Part shown: one piece after another, positions 6,143 to 7,793 of the stretch | Layout: the number at the start of each line of letters is the position of its first letter | Position numbering within the stretch: position 1 is the first letter of the stretch | DNA from: a bacterium | GTDB taxonomy: Bacteria > UBP14 > UBA6098 > B30-G16 | Length of the DNA stretch: 7,793 bases | Reading direction: 5' to 3' | Assembly: GCA_027007865.1 (NCBI GenBank) | Contig: JALTEE010000241.1 | Span: 1 to 7,793, forward strand | Translations under genes and position numbers: made by a program | Notes under the pieces: generated by a model | Told to the model about the DNA's origin: nothing | The model's database searches: none | Seen by the model: only the letters and a program-made list of their open reading frames with translations

Positions 6143-6793
6143 GTGAGCAGGAAAGGCATTTATATTGTAATAGCGATTTGCATTTTATTATCGATGAATA
6201 TTTCGGAAGGCTCAAAGAGAAAGCGTCGCACAACTACTTCGATACGGCAGACTGCGCAGACCACAAAGGAAGTTTCGACATCGACAGAGACAAAAAACAA
6301 GTCCACAGGTAAAAAGCGCATTTTCAGGAAAGGGAGAAAATCTCCCAAGAAAAACAAAGTCGGCAGTGCGGAAGAACTTTTTGTAGAAGCGGATTCGCTC
6401 GCTGCTGCGGGATATACGACTGATGCAATGCAAAAATTGCAGTGGATAATCGACAATTATCCCGACGATACACTTACGCCAAAGGCATCTATATCACTTG
6501 CAAAATACTCGATTCAGCAAGGGAAAACAAACGATGCACTCGAGATTCTTTCTGCAGCGATGTGCGATTCCACAATCGCTCCGCAAGCGGAACTACTTAT
6601 TGCAAAAGCATACGCAGCACAGGGCAAAAACGGATATGCTCTTCTGCTCGCAAGACGCACCCAGATAAAATATTTTGCATCGCAAGTAGGGAATGATGCC
6701 GACAAACTCGCAAAATCTCTCGAGGGAGAATTGAGGTTGATTATACCTGCTGGAAACAATGCCAAACCAGAACAGAATACCACTGCTAAATAG
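6143..6793 (+). CDS. exported TPR protein with basic linker
   Basis: Predicted exported or membrane-anchored protein of 216 residues, family not identified. The start is GTG at 6143 with GGGGG at 6134-6138. Residues 1-24 form a signal-peptide-like segment (MSRKG, then IYIVIAICILLSM). The cleavage site is unclear, and Cys13 is not in a lipobox, so it could stay anchored. Residues 25-72 are a low-complexity linker rich in Lys, Arg, Thr and Ser, with basic clusters KRKRR (25-29), KKRIFRKGRK (57-66) and KKNK (69-72). Residues 75-195 hold about three TPR-like helix pairs, including AEELFVEADSLAAAGYTTDA, the DNYPDD loop typical of BamD/CpoB-type TPRs, and ALEILSAAM. The C-terminal 15 residues are polar. 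The linker could contact acidic polymers or nucleic acid, but that is inference. It is 117 bp after yggS with its own promoter candidate. Confidence 0.75.
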   Translation: MSRKGIYIVIAICILLSMNISEGSKRKRRTTTSIRQTAQTTKEVSTSTETKNKSTGKKRIFRKGRKSPKKNKVGSAEELFVEADSLAAAGYTTDAMQKLQWIIDNYPDDTLTPKASISLAKYSIQQGKTNDALEILSAAMCDSTIAPQAELLIAKAYAAQGKNGYALLLARRTQIKYFASQVGNDADKLAKSLEGELRLIIPAGNNAKPEQNTTAK

Positions 6794-6984
6794 CATATTA
6801 ACGGAATAGGTTCTTTTTGGAAAAAGTTGGATTGATAATAAAGTTTTGATTTTCATTTTGTTTAGTGATGAGTATAGCGAATTAGAGTTTTGAACTTATA
6901 AATCTGTTTTATCATAGTATAGAAAGTTATTTTTTGTTATAATATTCAAAACAATCGACTAAAAGACTCGACGGCGGAAATTAT
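6794..6984. promoter_or_regulatory. AT-rich spacer with candidate promoter for the SPOR gene
   Basis: A perfect TATAAT at 6938-6943 is the only strong signal in this 191-bp spacer. No good -35 box lies at the expected distance, so a promoter is possible but unproven; the transcript would start near 6950. Earlier, CTTTTT-GG-AAAAAG (6813-6826) is an A/T-only stem with a loop too small to be a convincing terminator. Nothing else recognisable was found. Confidence 0.3.
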
Positions 6985-7686
6985 ATGCGGAACACTTTGT
7001 TCACATTGCTTTTGTTTGCCACCTTTTGCGCTGCTCAATCCACATATTCGGAATATTGGAGCGGTCAAAATTATCCCGCCGAACTGGTTCAGTCTCTTGC
7101 AAATATTTCGAGCGGGGAGATTCTCGTTGAAAATCTGCGCGATGCTGATTCTCCCGAAGCGATTTTTGAACTTGGCAGATTGTATTATGCACGAGGACTA
7201 TATCGTCAGGCGCTGGCATTTTTTAAGCAGACCGACTGCTGCGACGATTTAAGATTGCTCTATATCGGTTTTTGCAATATTGTGCTCGATGAACCTGATT
7301 CTGCGAGAATTATGCTTGCAAGAATAAGCGACCCATCGTTGAGAGCGTGGAGTTCCGCTGGTCTTGCGAGGTTAGACGATAAAATGCCCACTGCCGTCAA
7401 TGATTATCCATATCTGCGGAATTTCTTCGTTGCCGAACCCACTAATGATACCCAGCAAAAAGGCTTTACACTTCAATTCGGCGCATTCGCAGACAGCACG
7501 AGAGCGGAAAAACTTGTGCAAACACTTAAAGATATCGGATTGTCACCCTATATCGTGAAAGTTCAAATTAGCGGAAAAACATTGTTTCGTGTTCGAGCGG
7601 AACATTACGATACGAAAGAAAAAGCACAACAAGCGGGAGACGCATTAGGCGACCAATTTATATTTATGGTCGTGCCTGAAAAATAA
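6985..7686 (+). CDS. exported SPOR-domain protein
   Basis: Predicted periplasmic protein of 233 residues. ATG 6985 follows GGCGGAAA at 6973-6980. A typical signal peptide (LFTLLLFATF) ends at about residue 17, with a CAA|Q cleavage site. Cys15 is not in a lipobox, so a soluble protein is more likely than a lipoprotein. Residues about 55-130 form a short helical, TPR/Sel1-like region (PEAIFELGRLYYARGLYRQA, then GLARLDD). A linker leads to a SPOR domain at about 159-230: GFTLQFGAFAD, a helix with AEKLVQTLKDIG, PYIVKV, LFRVRAEHY, a second helix KAQQAGDALG and a last strand FIFMVV. SPOR domains bind glycan strands stripped of stem peptides at division sites, so a place at the septum or another site of peptidoglycan turnover is expected. 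No amidase or lytic domain is present. Its neighbour upstream is another exported TPR protein. Confidence 0.88.
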   Translation: MRNTLFTLLLFATFCAAQSTYSEYWSGQNYPAELVQSLANISSGEILVENLRDADSPEAIFELGRLYYARGLYRQALAFFKQTDCCDDLRLLYIGFCNIVLDEPDSARIMLARISDPSLRAWSSAGLARLDDKMPTAVNDYPYLRNFFVAEPTNDTQQKGFTLQFGAFADSTRAEKLVQTLKDIGLSPYIVKVQISGKTLFRVRAEHYDTKEKAQQAGDALGDQFIFMVVPEK

Positions 7687-7702
7687 TTTTGGTATACAAA
7701 TA

Positions 7703-7793
7703 TCATCTGTTTTTTATTTTAAAATATTCGTTTTCATCAGGAATTATTATTTGTTTATCTACAAGCGCTTTCAATGAGAGCCTTATATCATCT
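7703..7793 (-). CDS. 3' end of a convergent gene, runs off the window
   Basis: Reading the reverse strand from 7792, 29 sense codons run to TGA at 7703-7705. The peptide contains DDIRLSLKALVDKQ followed by IIIPDENEYFKIKNR. An amphipathic helix, a short hydrophobic strand, an acidic turn and a second strand ending in basic residues look like a natural protein C-terminus. They resemble the last helix and wing of a winged-helix domain, as at the end of some AAA-type ATPases or regulators. That resemblance is suggestive only. The gene converges on the SPOR gene with 16 bp between stop codons, and no terminator is visible between them. Gene family cannot be named. Confidence 0.55.
   Translation of the reverse strand, partial: DDIRLSLKALVDKQIIIPDENEYFKIKNR

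Noticed and set aside
6813..6826. Intrinsic terminator after the basic-linker TPR gene
   Set aside because: The stem is made almost only of A-T pairs around a 2-base loop, and the bases after it are not a T-run.
6985..7041. Lipoprotein signal on the SPOR protein at Cys15
   Set aside because: The residues before Cys15 (ATF) do not fit the lipobox, which needs a small residue at -1. Cleavage after CAA by signal peptidase I fits better.

Overview
The window reads as ordinary bacterial chromosome at roughly 40% GC by eye. It carries six complete forward genes and the tail of a seventh gene on the reverse strand at the right edge. Two lipoproteins, two further proteins with apparent signal peptides and a SPOR-domain protein point to a diderm (Gram-negative type) envelope. 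A C-terminal FlgD-like Ig domain, Big_5 (SbsA-like) Ig domains and abundant TPR proteins are a mix common in FCB-related bacteria and several uncultivated phyla (Fibrobacterota, Cloacimonadota, Marinimicrobia, WOR-3-like groups). This is a low-confidence lineage guess; no rRNA or phylogenetic marker is present to settle it.

Layout. Bases 1-45 hold the end of a possible upstream gene and a ribosome binding site. Bases 46-1065 encode a TPR lipoprotein with a C-terminal FlgD-like domain, followed after 74 bp by a two-domain Big_5 lipoprotein (1140-1976). A 417-bp gene-free stretch (1977-2393) follows. It contains a GC-rich segment, several small perfect palindromes, one copy of a short repeat that recurs at 6060-6081, a possible promoter and an imperfect tandem repeat. 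Bases 2394-5366 encode a 990-residue STAND-type ATPase (P-loop NTPase, winged-helix-like region, long helical TPR-like tail). Its stop codon overlaps the start of a clear YggS/PLPBP-family pyridoxal-phosphate protein (5366-6025). A 117-bp spacer carries the second repeat copy with a promoter-like TTGACA inside it. Then come an exported TPR protein with a very basic linker (6143-6793), a 191-bp AT-rich spacer with a perfect TATAAT, and an exported protein with a C-terminal SPOR domain (6985-7686). A convergent reverse-strand gene ends at 7703 and runs off the window.

How the genes may work together. Four of the six complete genes encode exported helical-repeat or Ig-like proteins, so the locus looks like an envelope or cell-surface neighbourhood. 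The SPOR domain suggests one of them sits at division-site peptidoglycan. The STAND ATPase and YggS are cytoplasmic and look translationally coupled (TAATG junction). That pairing of a signal-type ATPase with a PLP-homeostasis protein is the most interesting gene-level feature. I found no complete defence system, transposase, CRISPR array, tRNA or rRNA. The strongest unexplained signals are the 22-bp intergenic repeat (20/22 identical between copies), the run of short-loop palindromes at 2212-2265, and a leucine-codon context bias that generates many TCGA tetranucleotides.
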